NCBI GenBank assembly: GCA_903909215.1
Contig: CAIVUX010000022.1
Coordinates: 71,609 to 117,048 of the forward strand
Source of the DNA: an uncultured Ferrovum sp.
GTDB taxonomy: Bacteria > Pseudomonadota > Gammaproteobacteria > Burkholderiales > Ferrovaceae
DNA: 45,440 nucleotides
Direction: 5' to 3'
In this document: piece after piece, positions 8,676-17,462 of the stretch
Layout of the letters: each line of letters opens with the position of its first letter
Position numbering within the stretch: position 1 is the first letter of the stretch
Notes under the pieces: model-generated
The model's input: only the letters and a program-made list of their open reading frames with translations
Told to the model about the DNA's origin: nothing
Databases searched by the model: none
Translations under genes and position numbers: made by a program

Positions 8676-9578
8676 TTAGCCGCCCACCATGGCCGCAATC
8701 GTCATCAACCCAATCACCACCAACCACACCACCAATGTGCGCCAAAACATGCCCTCCGCACTGCGCAGATGATCGGTGTCGGGGGCTTCACCCACACCCA
8801 ACTCCAGCCCGCCATATAGGCGTGACGTTTGCGTAGAGTCGCCCAACCGAATACCCAAAGCCCCTGCCGCGCTGGCCAAGATGATGCGCGGTGATGAGCC
8901 GCTGTCTGTGGCTTGTGAGCGCCAGCAAAATAATGCGTCTTCAAAATTACCCACAATGGCAAAAGCCATGGCCGTGAGACGCAAGGGCAACCAATCTAAA
9001 TAGTAAAAAGCTTTTTGTGCAAAACGTCCAAAATCATTATTACGATCATTGCCCCATTCGCGGCTTAAAAGCATGGCCATCACATACAGCAAGGCCCCCG
9101 TGGGGCCAGGCAGCAAGCAGTACCAAAATAAAATAGCCAGCAAGTGGGCATGAATATCCAGCACGGCCAATTCAATGCCACGTGCCACCAGTTCCGACAA
9201 ACTGGGTGGGCTTAATGCCGGGAACCCTAAACGCTGGGCCACCACTTCAAGGTGATGTTGACGCAGGTCGCTTTGCAGGGCGGAGAGGCGCTGTAACACA
9301 CTCTTAAAATCGATAACCAAACTCAATACCACCACATCGGCCACCCAACCCAACCCCAATCCCATCCGACCCAGTCCAAAGCTAATGGCTTCAGCCACCA
9401 TCAACACCGGCAACACGGCCACCCACCAGGCCAAAATGCCATGATGCCGCTCACCTGAATTAAGCAGTGCATCTAGGCTGCGAATGTAGCGCTGAAACAG
9501 CGCAAAAACCCGGGGCTGCGCCGCTGCGCCACGGTGCTGCTCAACAAATAAAGCGATCAAGATCGAAATAAAATTCAT
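8676..9578 (-). CDS. CobD/CbiB-like integral membrane protein
   Basis: The 300-residue product opens with MNFISILIALFVEQHRG and has four to five hydrophobic segments: at about 50-75, 80-95, 150-185, 200-220 and 278-298. The N-terminus, the WWVAVLPVL region and the NRNNDFGRFAQKAFYYLDWLP segment match what is usually annotated in Betaproteobacteria as 'CobD/CbiB family' (related to AmpE). Classical CbiB makes adenosylcobinamide, but no cobalamin genes lie nearby, so a role in B12 synthesis is not supported here. It is encoded 51 bp downstream of the unknown gene at 9630-10664, in the same direction, and probably shares its transcript. Location next to rsgA and the M48 protease is a common betaproteobacterial pattern. 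The biochemical function is unknown. Confidence 0.75.
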   Translation of the reverse strand: MNFISILIALFVEQHRGAAAQPRVFALFQRYIRSLDALLNSGERHHGILAWWVAVLPVLMVAEAISFGLGRMGLGLGWVADVVVLSLVIDFKSVLQRLSALQSDLRQHHLEVVAQRLGFPALSPPSLSELVARGIELAVLDIHAHLLAILFWYCLLPGPTGALLYVMAMLLSREWGNDRNNDFGRFAQKAFYYLDWLPLRLTAMAFAIVGNFEDALFCWRSQATDSGSSPRIILASAAGALGIRLGDSTQTSRLYGGLELGVGEAPDTDHLRSAEGMFWRTLVVWLVVIGLMTIAAMVGG

Positions 9579-9629
9579 GGTTCAACACCCCATTAGATTC
9601 TCTGAGGTTAGCACAAACCGCTGGTTTGC

Positions 9630-10664
9630 TCATGGAGGAAGTTTTCGCGCGCTCCAAATCTTCTTTTTATACTGACCTGAAGCACTGGGCACCAACCCAA
9701 TGGTAAAAACCTCAACACGATCGCCGATATTGACCTCTTCACGCAGTAAGGCGCGCTGCAAATCCACCCCTGTATGGCGAACGGTTTGCATCTCGTCCTC
9801 CAGCTCTGCAAAAAAAGTTCGGTATTTTCGCCCTGAGGGATCAACGCGCTCCACATAGCCTGTTTTACGCAAAATGCCATTATGTTGCACCACTACCGGC
9901 GGCACTACGAGATTGGGATAGATTTTTTCTGACGTGGCTGCTCCATTGCCCCGCTCCTCATGGGCCCTTATTTCAGCCAAGCTGCATTCATGCGTGGTGG
10001 TGCGTTTCTGCACATCGCTGGGTTCTCCACCTGGGGCCGCACAAGGCGGTAATAAGCGCCATGGTTTTTGATTGACTAAGTTATCAGGGATCTCGGCTTC
10101 AATGAGTTGCGTGGCCTCTGTAAGGGAGCGCTCCATAAACTGCACCACTGAGAGGTCCTGCAAGGACTCAAATTGCAACGCTTCGTCGGGCAAAGCCACA
10201 CGCCCCCACTCTTGTGCCACAGCGCCGGGGGCGCTGCCCTGTCTGCGCAGTCGCGCGCCCACTTCCCCTGCACGCAAACGCAGACGACGCACCACAAACG
10301 CCCCATGACGACGTTTCAAGGCTTTATAGTCCAGCCAAATCACGCGCGTAACGCGCCCTTGTTTGCGATAAAATCGTCCCACCACGCTAAAGCCTGCGCC
10401 ATAGCGAATCAATACCTGACTGGGGTGGGGTTGCGTATCCTCAAGCGCCGTCGTCGCCACCCTCTCAAGCGATAGTGGCGCAGCAACACTGACTTCACTA
10501 AGGCGGGCTGAACCCTTCGCTTGCACCGCCACAGCATCACGTTGCACCTTCATTTGCCGATCCCAATCCACAGGCTGTAAGGAGTGGCGCCAGCGCTGGC
10601 GTAAGACTTGGGTGCTGTACCACGCACCGCGCATCAGGGTTTGAACCAAGGCGTAAGCAATCAT
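9630..10664 (-). CDS. Unrecognised 344-residue protein with a C-terminus like a plasmid relaxase/primase-associated domain
   Basis: I do not recognise the whole protein. The N-terminal 250 residues are basic and low in hydrophobic stretches, apart from MIAYALVQTLMRGAWY; they contain many Arg (RVTRVIWLDYKALKRRHG, VVRRLRLRAGEVGARLRR). The last 85 residues read as a compact beta-rich domain: a G-x(5)-G opening, then FFAELED, GVDLQRALL, NIGDRVEVFTIG and a closing KKKIWSARKL. That order (aromatic-F-x-x-LE, GVDL-x-RAL, GD-x-V, K-x-x-W) resembles a domain I associate with conjugative relaxase and primase polyproteins (LPD7/TraC-like). No relaxase His triad, primase or helicase motif is seen, so this may be a domesticated fragment. 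It diverges from mnmC across 83 bp and probably heads an operon with the CobD/CbiB-like gene. The domain assignment is an inference. Confidence 0.7.
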   Translation of the reverse strand: MIAYALVQTLMRGAWYSTQVLRQRWRHSLQPVDWDRQMKVQRDAVAVQAKGSARLSEVSVAAPLSLERVATTALEDTQPHPSQVLIRYGAGFSVVGRFYRKQGRVTRVIWLDYKALKRRHGAFVVRRLRLRAGEVGARLRRQGSAPGAVAQEWGRVALPDEALQFESLQDLSVVQFMERSLTEATQLIEAEIPDNLVNQKPWRLLPPCAAPGGEPSDVQKRTTTHECSLAEIRAHEERGNGAATSEKIYPNLVVPPVVVQHNGILRKTGYVERVDPSGRKYRTFFAELEDEMQTVRHTGVDLQRALLREEVNIGDRVEVFTIGLVPSASGQYKKKIWSARKLPP

Positions 10665-10747
10665 GAATCACTGTAAGGCAAGCGCGCTATGGACAAGCGT
10701 GCAAACAATTAAACGCCGTAACGCTGTTCGGTGGGTACAATTCCCCT

Positions 10748-12703
10748 ATGACCGCCCTCCCCCCCGCCCGACTCTTGTTTGACCATGGCGTGCCCCGCTC
10801 TGTGGACTTTGATGATGTGTATCATTCAGCGGATGGCGCTGTGGCGCAAGCTGAAACCGTGTTCTTGGGTGGCAATGGTTTGCCCGAGCGTTGGCAAGAT
10901 GGCGGCTCGTTTCAGATTTTAGAAACTGGTTTTGGGCTGGGGGTTAATTTTTTGGTGACCTGGCACCATTGGCAAAACCTAGGATTCCACCTAGGGGTCA
11001 GACCCCCCATGGGGTCTGACCCCACTTTAAACCCCGTTCTGCACTTTGTGTCTTTTGAAAAACATCCCCTCACCCGCAAAGACTTGGCGCAGGCCTTAGC
11101 CCCCTTCACGCAACTGGCTCTGCTGGCGCAACAGTTACTGGCGGTTTGGCCACCTCTGGTGAGTGGCTATCACCGCTTGGAATTTGATCAAGGCCAAGTG
11201 GTATTAACCCTCATCCTGGGAGACATTCAAAAAACATTACCGCAATTGCGCATGGCAGCAGATGCTATTTATTTGGATGGTTTCTCCCCTGATAAAAACC
11301 CACACATGTGGGATGCCCCCTTATTTCATAACCTAGCCCGCCAATGCCTGCCCACCACCACCTTGGCCAGCTGGACGGTGGCGGGGCATGTGCGCCGTGC
11401 ACTAGAAGCCGAAGGGTTTACAGTTAGCCGGGAATCGGGTTTTGGGCAAAAGCGTGAACGCTTGGTGGCATTGTTTAATAAAATTCCAGCCGCAGCCTTT
11501 GCTCACATGGCCACCCCCGCACGCAATGCCGTGGTGGCGCATCACGTAAACCCCACCCGAAACACCCGTCATGCATTGGTGGTGGGGGCAGGGTTGGCGG
11601 GATGCCTTACGGCCGAAGCGCTGTCGCGACGGGGTTGGCGCGTAGACCTACTGGACGCGCACAGCGGCCCCGCGCAAGAAGCCTCAGGAAATCCTGCGGG
11701 CATTCTGCGCCCCATGCTCTCGCAAGACGACAACCGCGCCTCACGTTTGAGTCGTGCAGCCTTCTTACACGCTGCACGGCTGTTGCAAAGCCTTAACCAT
11801 ACCGGAATACTGCAATACAAGCTTTGCGGTGTGTTGCATTTGGCCGCAGACGCAGAACAAGAAATATTGCAGCGTGCCGCCATTGACCATCAAGGTGTGG
11901 CCCCTCTGTATGCACAATTCCTAGAACGCTCTGAAGCCACCGCCTGCGCAGGCATTAAAACCGAACATGGTGGTTGGTATTTTCCACAAGCGGGTTGGGT
12001 AAACCCCATAAGCCTTTGTCAGGCAGCATTGCGCTCGGCAGGAGAGCGGGTACATAGTCATTGGAATAACCCTATCGCGGGTTTGCACCGTGAGGGCAAT
12101 CACTGGCACGCCACAAATTCAGAAAGCGCTGTATTGGCAAAAGCCCCAGTGGTTATTTTAGCCACCGGCTCACACGTTTTGCCGCAAGCCGCCCATTTAC
12201 CGCTGCAATCCATTCGCGGGCAAATCACCCAATTGGGGTCAGACCCCTTTGCCCCGGGCACACCTGTATTGTGCTTGTCGGGCTACGTTATCTCAGGCTT
12301 ACCCTCGGGCATTTGCATTGGCGCCACTTACGACAACGACACCAACCCCAATCCCACGCTGAACAGTGAACAAGAAAATCTAGCGCGACTCAAACGACTG
12401 TTGCCCGACTTGGCAGATTTGGGGTCAGACCCCAAATCGGGGTCTGACCCCAAGAGCAACCCCAAGAACAGTCCCATAGGCGCCCGTGTGGGATTTCGTG
12501 CGGTATCGCAAGACCGAATGCCCATTGTGGGCGGCCTGCCCACTCACGAGGGGTTGTATACACTAATGGGGTTGGGGTCTCGAGGATTGGTGCTGGGCGG
12601 GCTTTGCGCTGAGCTGATAGCGGCACAGCTGAACGGTGAACCGCTGCCGCTGGAAATCGAACTGGCGGAGGCGCTCTCCCCTCAACGTTTCAGTAAATAT
12701 TAA
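10748..12703 (+). CDS. mnmC: Bifunctional tRNA 5-methylaminomethyl-2-thiouridine biosynthesis protein
   Basis: MnmC finishes mnm5s2U at the wobble base of Lys, Glu and Gln tRNAs: the C-terminal FAD domain removes the carboxymethyl group and the N-terminal SAM domain methylates. The 651 residues show both parts: ILETGFGLGVNFL (SAM site, about residues 57-69), LHFVSFEKHPL and DAIYLDGFSPDKNPHMW; then the FAD-binding ALVVGAGLAGCLTAEAL (about 277-293), ASGNPAGILRPML and the final AVSQDRMPIVGGLP...GLGSRGLVLGGLCAE. Two full palindromic repeats and one single arm lie inside the gene and are translated in frame: GVRPPMGSDP at 83-92, GSDP at 497-500, and GSDPKSGSDP at 559-568. The two full insertions fall in places that appear to be variable loops. 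A TACAAT lies 7 bp before the ATG, so the leader may be very short. Confidence 0.96.
   Translation: MTALPPARLLFDHGVPRSVDFDDVYHSADGAVAQAETVFLGGNGLPERWQDGGSFQILETGFGLGVNFLVTWHHWQNLGFHLGVRPPMGSDPTLNPVLHFVSFEKHPLTRKDLAQALAPFTQLALLAQQLLAVWPPLVSGYHRLEFDQGQVVLTLILGDIQKTLPQLRMAADAIYLDGFSPDKNPHMWDAPLFHNLARQCLPTTTLASWTVAGHVRRALEAEGFTVSRESGFGQKRERLVALFNKIPAAAFAHMATPARNAVVAHHVNPTRNTRHALVVGAGLAGCLTAEALSRRGWRVDLLDAHSGPAQEASGNPAGILRPMLSQDDNRASRLSRAAFLHAARLLQSLNHTGILQYKLCGVLHLAADAEQEILQRAAIDHQGVAPLYAQFLERSEATACAGIKTEHGGWYFPQAGWVNPISLCQAALRSAGERVHSHWNNPIAGLHREGNHWHATNSESAVLAKAPVVILATGSHVLPQAAHLPLQSIRGQITQLGSDPFAPGTPVLCLSGYVISGLPSGICIGATYDNDTNPNPTLNSEQENLARLKRLLPDLADLGSDPKSGSDPKSNPKNSPIGARVGFRAVSQDRMPIVGGLPTHEGLYTLMGLGSRGLVLGGLCAELIAAQLNGEPLPLEIELAEALSPQRFSKY
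10994..11023. repeat. Palindromic repeat copy 2, in frame inside mnmC (methyltransferase half)
   Basis: Left arm at 10994-11006, four-base spacer, right arm at 11011-11023; both arms are perfect. The 30-bp element falls exactly on codon boundaries and encodes ten residues, GVRPPMGSDP. It lies between the helix after the SAM-binding motif and the strand LHFVSFEK. Confidence 0.95.
12235..12247. repeat. Single arm of the palindromic repeat inside mnmC
   Basis: A perfect 13-base arm GGGGTCAGACCCC with no partner arm. It is read as LGSDP in the FAD domain. It may be a solo site, or a copy whose second arm was lost. The same peptide GSDP is produced by copy 3 nearby. Confidence 0.75.
12421..12451. 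repeat. Palindromic repeat copy 3, in frame inside mnmC (oxidoreductase half)
   Basis: Left arm at 12421-12433, five-base spacer, right arm at 12439-12451, both perfect. Arms plus spacer keep the same frame (18 bp apart), so GSDP is encoded twice: GSDPKSGSDPK. It precedes the conserved ARVGFRAVSQDRMP segment of the FAD domain. Confidence 0.95.
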
Positions 12704-12732
12704 ATAGAATCATTCATGAAACATAGAATCAA

Positions 12733-14388
12733 CTATGCGGACTTCAGCATCTCTGCGGCATGACGGCGTGTAGTGGCTGTGATGGATAAGCCGCCCAACA
12801 TGCGTGCCACTTCTTCGATACGCTCAGCCCCATCCAAGCGCGCAATGGCACTGGTGACGCCTGAGGCGGTTTCGGTCTTTGTCACAGTAAAATGATGTTG
12901 GCCCCGTGAGGCCACTTGTGGCAAATGGGTAACACACATCACTTGGTGGCGCTGACCCAGCTCTTCCAGTAAGCGCCCCACAATTTCTGCCACACGCCCG
13001 CCAATACCGCTGTCTACTTCATCAAAAATCAGTGTGGGTACAGCGGCCACTGCTGATAAGGCGGCTTGAATGGCCAAGCTGATGCGCGACAACTCACCAC
13101 CGGAAGCCACGCGCGCTAGTGAAGCGGGGGCTTGCGCGGCGTGAGTAGACACCAAAAATTCAACTTCATCTAAACCGCTGACACTACCCGCCTCGACCCG
13201 CGTCAGTTGCACGACAAATTCACCATTTCCCATAGCCAGCCCCGCCAGGGTTTCGGTAATGGCTTTTCCCAACTGCACTGCGGCCTTTACGCGTCGAGCA
13301 GACAACGCCTCCGCCACTACGCGATAGGCTATTTCAGCGCTGCGCGCATTGGCTTCCAATTCTTCACCAGAACCCAAAGCACTTAAGGCTTCTAATCGTG
13401 TTACAGAATCATGCAAGCGTTGCCCCAAGGCCTCAGGCGCCACACGGTAGCGACGAGCAGCGGCCATAATGGCCGCCAAACGCGCTTCCATTTGTTTTAA
13501 GCCGGCATCATCGCTTTCCACGCCCAGGGCGTAACGACGCAAGGCATGGACGGCTTCATCCACTTGAATATGGGCCGAGGTAATTAGATCAAGACTGTCT
13601 TTTAAGGCGGGGTCGAACTCCACCAGCTCCTGAAGTTTTTGGCTGGCGGCTTCTAGGCGCGCCAATCCTGACCCCTCTCCATCGGCCAGTGAATCTAAGG
13701 CAAACGCGCCGCCCTCAAGAAGCGCGTTGGCATGAGCCAGGCGTGCGTGCTGAGTTTGCAATGCAGCCCAGCCTTCCGAACTAATATCCAAGGCCATCAA
13801 TTCACGCACCTCATCTTGCAGATGGGCGCGCTCTTCACTTGACGATTGGGCACGCGTACTCCATGTGGCCAATAATTTTTCCGCTTGCTGCCAGGCATTC
13901 CAGCCTTGACGCACCGACTGCACATCAGGCATGACACCGGCGTAGGCGTCTAATAAATCCCGTTGGTTGCTGGTTTTTTGTAAGGATTGATGGGCATGCT
14001 GGCCATGAATATCAATCAGCCATTCGGATAAGGTTTTTAACTGCTGCACCGGTACACTACTGCCATTAATGAAGGCGCGTGATTTTCCTGCACGATCTAC
14101 TACACGGCGCAACACGCAAGCACCGTCCGCCTGTAATTGGTTTTCATCTAGCCACGCATAAGCAGGGCTGCCCACAGCGATGTCGAACTCAGCACTGATC
14201 TCAGCGCGCTCGCAGCCCGCGCGCACCACGCCCGCATCTGAACGCGCGCCCAGAGCCAAGGAAAGCGCTTCAATGAGGATGGATTTTCCAGCGCCCGTCT
14301 CGCCTGTGAGTACCGTGAAACCATGTTCAAATTCCAAATCCAGCGCGGGGACAATTACAAAGTCGCGAATGGAGAGCGCACGCAGCAT
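12733..14388 (-). CDS. recN: DNA repair protein RecN
   Basis: RecN is an SMC-like ATPase that acts early in recombinational repair of double-strand breaks. The 551-residue product has the Walker A motif TGETGAGKSILIEAL near residues 29-43 and a central coiled-coil region of several hundred residues. The ABC signature RVASGGELSRISLAIQ and Walker B TLIFDEVDSGIGG lie in the last third, followed by QVMCVTHLPQVAS. The reading frame is open for 31 more codons upstream, but that part overlaps nadK and is unlike RecN. The ATG at 14388 gives the standard N-terminus MLRALSIRDFVIV. The stop of nadK lies 10 bp upstream, so nadK and recN form an operon. No LexA box is evident between them. mnmC converges 29 bp away. 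Confidence 0.96.
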   Translation of the reverse strand: MLRALSIRDFVIVPALDLEFEHGFTVLTGETGAGKSILIEALSLALGARSDAGVVRAGCERAEISAEFDIAVGSPAYAWLDENQLQADGACVLRRVVDRAGKSRAFINGSSVPVQQLKTLSEWLIDIHGQHAHQSLQKTSNQRDLLDAYAGVMPDVQSVRQGWNAWQQAEKLLATWSTRAQSSSEERAHLQDEVRELMALDISSEGWAALQTQHARLAHANALLEGGAFALDSLADGEGSGLARLEAASQKLQELVEFDPALKDSLDLITSAHIQVDEAVHALRRYALGVESDDAGLKQMEARLAAIMAAARRYRVAPEALGQRLHDSVTRLEALSALGSGEELEANARSAEIAYRVVAEALSARRVKAAVQLGKAITETLAGLAMGNGEFVVQLTRVEAGSVSGLDEVEFLVSTHAAQAPASLARVASGGELSRISLAIQAALSAVAAVPTLIFDEVDSGIGGRVAEIVGRLLEELGQRHQVMCVTHLPQVASRGQHHFTVTKTETASGVTSAIARLDGAERIEEVARMLGGLSITATTRRHAAEMLKSA

Positions 14389-14398
14389 AATATGGGGG

Positions 14399-15271
14399 CT
14401 AGAGTTTGGTTCCCCAGCGCAACTTTTCGCGCAACATGGCGAAATAGCTGTGCAGGGGCGGATGAAGCAGGTGTATGCCATCTTCGGCGGGGGTAATAAT
14501 TAAGCGATCATCGGGCATCAATTCAAAATGACCTTGCACATCAAAATTGGCAAAAGCGCCTTCGCCCTTTTGCAAAATAACTTCCACGGTACTGCGCTCG
14601 CTTAACACAATAGGCCGATTGCTTAAGGTGTGCGGACAAATGGGCACCAATACGATGGCCCCCAAATCAGGATGAATAATGGGACCCCCGGAAGACAGCG
14701 CATAAGCAGTAGACCCGGTGGGTGTGGCCACAATAAGTCCATCCGAACGTAAGCTGTAAACAAATCGCCCATCCACATACACTTCCATTTCAATCATGCT
14801 GCCGCGCGCACCCTTGGTGATCACCACATCATTCAAGGCCACTGTTTGCAACACGTCTTTTCCATCACGCCACACATGGGTTTTAAGCAAGGTGCGCTTT
14901 TCTTCCTGAAACTGTCCTGCCAACACATCGCTTAGCATGGTCTCCATGGACTGGGCGGGAATATCGCTTAAAAAGCCCAGTTTCCCCAAATTAATACCGA
15001 TCAACGGCACATTTTGGCAGGCCAGCGCGCGCGCTGCAGAAAGCATGGTGCCATCACCCCCCAATACCACCACTAAGTCCGCGTGGGCGCTAATTTCCTC
15101 CAAATCCACCACGGGGGCTCGGTTGGGGGCTAATGCCGCTGCAGAACGATTATCCAACACCACAGACAAGCCACGCGCTTCAAGAAAGGCGATTAATTTC
15201 TCTAAAGGGCCCGCTAGGGATTGACTATCGTACTTGCCAACCACGGCAATACGTTTAAAAGAGGATTCCAT
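14399..15271 (-). CDS. nadK: NAD kinase
   Basis: NadK phosphorylates NAD to NADP in the cytoplasm. The 290-residue protein carries the signature LVVLGGDGTMLSAAR near residues 68-82 and INLGKLGFLSDIP near 93-105. VALNDVVITKGARG follows near 143, as does the glycine-rich region IVATPTGSTAYALSSGGPIIHP near 180-200. Length matches proteobacterial NadK (about 290-300). It is transcribed away from hrcA, with 35 bp between the two start codons, so the promoters must overlap or lie within the coding sequences. The pairing of nadK-recN with the divergent hrcA heat-shock cluster is a standard betaproteobacterial arrangement. Confidence 0.97.
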   Translation of the reverse strand: MESSFKRIAVVGKYDSQSLAGPLEKLIAFLEARGLSVVLDNRSAAALAPNRAPVVDLEEISAHADLVVVLGGDGTMLSAARALACQNVPLIGINLGKLGFLSDIPAQSMETMLSDVLAGQFQEEKRTLLKTHVWRDGKDVLQTVALNDVVITKGARGSMIEMEVYVDGRFVYSLRSDGLIVATPTGSTAYALSSGGPIIHPDLGAIVLVPICPHTLSNRPIVLSERSTVEVILQKGEGAFANFDVQGHFELMPDDRLIITPAEDGIHLLHPPLHSYFAMLREKLRWGTKL

Positions 15272-15306
15272 GTGCGGAATTAAACCACAGATTGAGGTAA
15301 AATGAA

Positions 15307-16329
15307 GTGATGTTAAATGACCGCGCCCGCTCCTTACTGAAAGCCCTGGTAGAACGCTACATTGAAGATGGCCAGCCCGTGGGCTCCCGCGCCCTCTCCA
15401 AAGTATCAGGGATGGATCTGTCTGCAGCCAGTATTCGCAATGTCATGGCCGATTTAGAGGAATTGGGCTTTATTGCCAGCCCTCACACCTCCGCCGGACG
15501 CGTTCCTACCCCACGCGGCTATCGGTTTTTTGTGGACAGCCTGCTAACCATTAAACCCATTGCCGCCGATACCCTTAATCAATTAGAAGAACATCTGCAC
15601 CCAGCCGACCCGCAGCAATTGGTTTCGGCGGCTTCGCAAATGCTCTCCGAGCTGACTGCCTTCGCTGGTATTGTGCGCACACCCAAACGCCGCGTAGAAG
15701 GGTTTCGCCATTTAGAATTTTTACGCTTGGCAGAAAAGCGCTTGCTGTTGATTATTGTGACTTTGGAAGGGGATGTGCAAAACCGAGTGATGATTACAGA
15801 ACGTGCGTACACCCAAACAGAGTTAACGCGCGCGGCCACCTACCTAAACGAGCATTACACCGGCAGTGATTTTCTAAAAATTCGCGATAGCCTGCACACT
15901 GAATTACAAACCCTAAATCGCGACATTCAAAGCCTCATGGAAACCGCCATGGAAGTGGGCAGTGCGGCGTTGCGAGAACGGCAAAATGATTATGTATTAA
16001 CGGGTGAAACACGCCTCCTGGTGCATCAGGATGTATCGCAAAACATGGTTCATCTGCGTCGCCTCTTTGACGCCTTCGAACAAAAGACTGGGCTCATGCA
16101 GCTCTTGGACATGAGCCAGAGTGCTGAGGGTGTTAAGATTTTTATCGGCGGCGAATCGGGTTTAATCACCTTCGATGAGTTCAGCGTGGTCACGGCCCCC
16201 TACGAAGTAGATGGCCAAGTGGTGGGCACCTTGGGCGTGGTGGGCCCCACCCGCATGGCCTATGAACGCATCATCCCCATTGTGGACGTTACCGCCAAAT
16301 TACTCTCTAGCGCACTCTCTCAACATTAA
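15307..16329 (+). CDS. hrcA: Heat-inducible transcription repressor HrcA
   Basis: HrcA represses class I heat-shock genes by binding the CIRCE operator and is kept active by GroEL. The 340 residues include the N-terminal winged helix ([23 protein letters not shown]), then [18 protein letters not shown] and [23 protein letters not shown]. The C-terminal domain includes [19 protein letters not shown] and [21 protein letters not shown]. Two starts are possible: the GTG given here, 8 bases after GAGGT, or the ATG directly following at 15310. I find no recognisable CIRCE sequence (TTAGCACTC-N9-GAGTGCTAA) upstream of any gene in the window, so its targets here are not evident; groESL elsewhere is the likely main target. 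hemH starts 2 bp after its stop. Confidence 0.96.
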   Translation: MMLNDRARSLLKALVERYIEDGQPVGSRALSKVSGMDLSAASIRNVMADLEELGFIASPHTSAGRVPTPRGYRFFVDSLLTIKPIAADTLNQLEEHLHPADPQQLVSAASQMLSELTAFAGIVRTPKRRVEGFRHLEFLRLAEKRLLLIIVTLEGDVQNRVMITERAYTQTELTRAATYLNEHYTGSDFLKIRDSLHTELQTLNRDIQSLMETAMEVGSAALRERQNDYVLTGETRLLVHQDVSQNMVHLRRLFDAFEQKTGLMQLLDMSQSAEGVKIFIGGESGLITFDEFSVVTAPYEVDGQVVGTLGVVGPTRMAYERIIPIVDVTAKLLSSALSQH

Positions 16330-16331
16330 TC

Positions 16332-17438
16332 ATGGCACGCTACTTTCCCGAACCCGATACTGTTCATGGCACACCGCTTAAAACCGGTGTGTTGGTGGTT
16401 AACCTTGGCACGCCGGACGCCCCCGAAAAAGGGGCTCTGCGCCGTTATCTCAAGCAATTTTTAAGCGATCCACGGGTGGTAGAAATTTGGCGCCCTCTGT
16501 GGTGGCTTATTTTAAACGGCATTATTCTCAACACCCGCCCGACAAAATCGGCACATAAATACGCCACCATTTGGACTGCCGAGGGCTCGCCTCTGCGCGT
16601 GAATACCGAGCGTCAAGCCATGGCGCTGGCCACCCGGCTGCGCGACCATGCGGCCTCCCCTGTGGCAGTGGCTTATGCCATGCGCTACGGCCAACCCTCC
16701 ATTGAGGCGGGTGTGGCACAACTCAAAAAAGACAACTGTGATCGTATTTTATTGCTGCCGCTCTACCCGCAATATGCTGCCAGCACCACTGCCTCCTCCA
16801 TGGACGCTCTCTTCGCGGCCTTGGCACGCTGGCGCAACGTGCCCGGCATTCGTGTTGTGCGCCATTATCACGACCACCCCGCCTACATTAGCGCCTTAAA
16901 AAACAGCGTCGAAGCCTATTGGGCTGTGCACGGTCGCCCCGATAAATTGGTCATGAGCTTTCATGGGGTGCCGCGCTACACCTTAGACAAAGGCGATCCC
17001 TACCACTGCGAATGCCTTAAAACCGGGCGCTTGCTGGCGGAGTCTTTGGGGTTGCATGCCGATCAATATGTGGTGTCATTTCAATCTCTCTTTGGTCGCG
17101 CCGAATGGGTTAAACCCTATACCGAAGCCACGGTGCGCCAATTGGCCAAAGCTGGCGTGGGCAATGTGCATGTGATCTGCCCAGGTTTTCCAGCGGATTG
17201 CCTAGAAACCTTAGAAGAAATCGCCATGGAAGTAAAAGCCGCCTTTCACTCCGACGGGGGCCGTGAATATCATTACATCCCCGCCTTGAATGACAGCCCG
17301 GCCTGGATTGGTGCACTAACTGAAATCGCCCTAGACCATTTGGGTGGTTGGTTGGACCCCCGCTGGACGCCACAACAGGCCCAATTAGAGGCCGAACACA
17401 CGCAAAATCGCGCCTTAAGCGCCGGCGCACTTCGCTAA
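16332..17438 (+). CDS. hemH: Ferrochelatase
   Basis: HemH inserts ferrous iron into protoporphyrin IX, the final step of haem synthesis. The 368-residue protein shows [13 protein letters not shown] at about 19-31, [12 protein letters not shown] at about 116-127, [17 protein letters not shown], and the catalytic-histidine segment [22 protein letters not shown] near 207-228. [17 protein letters not shown] and [16 protein letters not shown] near 280-295 complete the pattern. The length is typical of the betaproteobacterial form. It lies two bases after hrcA, so the two are almost certainly co-transcribed, and hemH in the middle of the heat-shock cluster is the usual order in this class. The sigma32-type promoter for grpE starts 24 bp after its stop. 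Confidence 0.97.
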   Translation: MARYFPEPDTVHGTPLKTGVLVVNLGTPDAPEKGALRRYLKQFLSDPRVVEIWRPLWWLILNGIILNTRPTKSAHKYATIWTAEGSPLRVNTERQAMALATRLRDHAASPVAVAYAMRYGQPSIEAGVAQLKKDNCDRILLLPLYPQYAASTTASSMDALFAALARWRNVPGIRVVRHYHDHPAYISALKNSVEAYWAVHGRPDKLVMSFHGVPRYTLDKGDPYHCECLKTGRLLAESLGLHADQYVVSFQSLFGRAEWVKPYTEATVRQLAKAGVGNVHVICPGFPADCLETLEEIAMEVKAAFHSDGGREYHYIPALNDSPAWIGALTEIALDHLGGWLDPRWTPQQAQLEAEHTQNRALSAGALR

Positions 17439-17462
17439 ACCTCGTCTTTTTAACCTCCACCC

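Noticed and set aside
12704-12732. Direct repeat ATAGAATCA twice between mnmC and recN
   Set aside because: Only nine A+T-rich bases repeated once in a 29-bp gap; too short to separate from chance.
14389-14481. A 31-residue N-terminal extension of RecN
   Set aside because: It overlaps the nadK end and is unlike RecN; the ATG at 14388 starts the conserved MLRALSIRDF sequence.
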